Assembly (NCBI GenBank): GCA_021798675.1 | Contig: JAJZGE010000093.1 | Coordinates: 1 to 6,811, forward strand | Origin: Pseudomonadota bacterium | GTDB lineage: Bacteria > Pseudomonadota > Gammaproteobacteria > Xanthomonadales > Rhodanobacteraceae | Reading direction: 5' to 3' | DNA: 6,811 nucleotides | Shown: one piece after another, positions 6,024 through 6,811 of the stretch | Position numbering within the stretch: the first letter of the stretch is position 1 | Layout of the letters: each line of letters opens with the position of its first letter | Program-made: the position numbers and the translations under genes | Notes under the pieces: generated by a model | The model's input: only the letters and a program-made list of their open reading frames with translations | Told to the model about the DNA's origin: nothing | Databases searched by the model: none

Positions 6024-6811
6024 GGCCCTGCTCGTTTGCCGCCGCGCTGCTGCTTGCGTTCGGCATCCTCGTCGCGCGTCCTGCGGCCGCCACCCCGCTG
6101 CCACGCGTGCTCAGCGAACATGGCCGCCACATGCTGTTGGTGGACGGCCAGCCTTACCTGATGCTGTGTGCGCAGGTGAACAACTCCAGCGCCTGGCCGG
6201 CGATGCTGCCCAAGGTGTGGCCGGCGATGGACGCGCTTCGGGTGAACACCGTGCAGGTGCCGATCGCCTGGGAGCAGATCGAGCCGACCGAAGACCATTT
6301 CGACTTCAGCTTCCTCGACACGCTGGTCGCGCAGGCGCGCGAGCACCACCTGCGCCTGGTGCTGCTCTGGTTCGCCACCTGGAAGAACAACGGCCCGGCC
6401 TACGCACCCGCGTGGGTGAAGCTGGACAACCGGCGCTTTCCGCGCGTGTTGAGGAAGGATGGCGACACGCTCGATTCGCTGTCGCCGTTCGCCTCGTCCA
6501 CGCTCGATGCCGACCGCACCGCCTTTGTGGCCTTGATGAAACACCTGCGCGCGATCGACGGCGATCGCCATACCGTGATCATGGTGCAGGTGGAAAACGA
6601 AACGGGCACCTACGGCACCGAACGCGATTATTCCGCCGCCGGCGACAAGCTGCTGCAATCGCCGGTGCCCGCTGCGGTGCTGGCCAAGACCGGCCGCGCC
6701 GGTAGCTTGCCGGGCGTGTCCGGGCGTCGCGCTGGCACCTGGGCAAGTGTGTTCGGCAGTGATGCCGCGGAGTTTTCCTACGCCTGGGTCATCGCACACT
6801 ATGTGGAACAG
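6020..6811 (+). CDS. Glycoside hydrolase family 35 beta-galactosidase, N-terminal part (runs off the window)
   Basis: The frame starts at GTG 6020 and stays open to the last base, giving 264 residues. GGAG at 6008-6011 stands eight bases before the start. The first 24 residues form a signal peptide (core AAALLLAFGILVA, cleavage likely after PAAA), so the enzyme is exported, probably to the periplasm. The body is the start of a TIM barrel: MLLVDGQPYLML, AQVNNSSAWP, VPIAWEQIEP, VLLWFATWKNNG and MVQVENETGTYG. In the last motif Glu194 follows Asn193 and is the expected acid/base of this clan A family. The nucleophile Glu would lie past the window end. The pattern resembles the GH35 enzymes with a DUF5597-type C-terminus, such as Bgl35A of Cellvibrio japonicus, which removes galactose from xyloglucan oligosaccharides; those are roughly twice this length. 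The GTGA overlap with the GH74 stop indicates co-transcription and translational coupling. No frame damage is seen. Confidence 0.88.
   Translation, partial: MRPCSFAAALLLAFGILVARPAAATPLPRVLSEHGRHMLLVDGQPYLMLCAQVNNSSAWPAMLPKVWPAMDALRVNTVQVPIAWEQIEPTEDHFDFSFLDTLVAQAREHHLRLVLLWFATWKNNGPAYAPAWVKLDNRRFPRVLRKDGDTLDSLSPFASSTLDADRTAFVALMKHLRAIDGDRHTVIMVQVENETGTYGTERDYSAAGDKLLQSPVPAAVLAKTGRAGSLPGVSGRRAGTWASVFGSDAAEFSYAWVIAHYVEQ

Noticed and set aside
4521..6104. Long open frame on the minus strand opposite the GH74 gene
   Set aside because: Same shadow effect: Ala/Arg/Val-rich translation with no recognisable motif, covering the clearly coding GH74 propeller.
5719..6705. Plus-strand open frame spanning the GH74-GH35 junction
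   Set aside because: It overlaps both hydrolase genes out of frame, and its translation is Arg/Ala-rich without motifs.
1..6811. CRISPR array, tRNA, rRNA, insertion sequence or attachment site
   Set aside because: Reading through the window showed no regularly spaced repeats, no cloverleaf-like tRNA segment, no transposase frame and no terminal inverted repeats.

Overview
The window is GC-rich (about two thirds by eye) with strong third-position G/C bias. It looks like a gammaproteobacterium of the Xanthomonadales/Lysobacterales group (Xanthomonas, Dyella, Luteibacter or Rhodanobacter type). That placement rests on the style of the TonB-dependent receptor (TonB-Xanth-Caul subfamily), the absence of a SusD partner, and the enzyme families; it is inferred, not proven.

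Layout, all on the + strand: (1) 1-102, the last 33 codons of an unidentified upstream gene, possibly a GntR/FCD regulator; (2) 103-642, a 540-base gap with no convincing gene, holding a short AT-richer patch with a candidate operator near 496-513 and a strong Shine-Dalgarno at 629-635; (3) 643-3642, a complete 999-residue TonB-dependent outer-membrane receptor; (4) a 155-base gap with a stable 12-bp hairpin at 3683-3712; (5) 3798-6023, a complete 741-residue secreted glycoside hydrolase family 74 (GH74) xyloglucanase-type enzyme; (6) 6020-6811, the first 264 residues of a secreted family 35 (GH35) beta-galactosidase, overlapping the GH74 stop by four bases and cut by the window end.

Together these look like part of a xyloglucan utilisation locus, comparable in gene families to those known in Cellvibrio japonicus and Xanthomonas. 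In the inferred pathway GH74 cuts the xyloglucan backbone outside the cell or at its surface, the receptor imports the oligosaccharides using TonB energy, and the GH35 enzyme removes side-chain galactose in the periplasm. Family GH31 alpha-xylosidase and GH95 alpha-fucosidase genes would be expected nearby, beyond the window.

The system type is known. The most distinctive points are a GH74 enzyme that appears to lack the paired substrate-binding tryptophans of processive family members, the hairpin between transporter and enzyme genes, and the paired GTAC sites upstream of the receptor.
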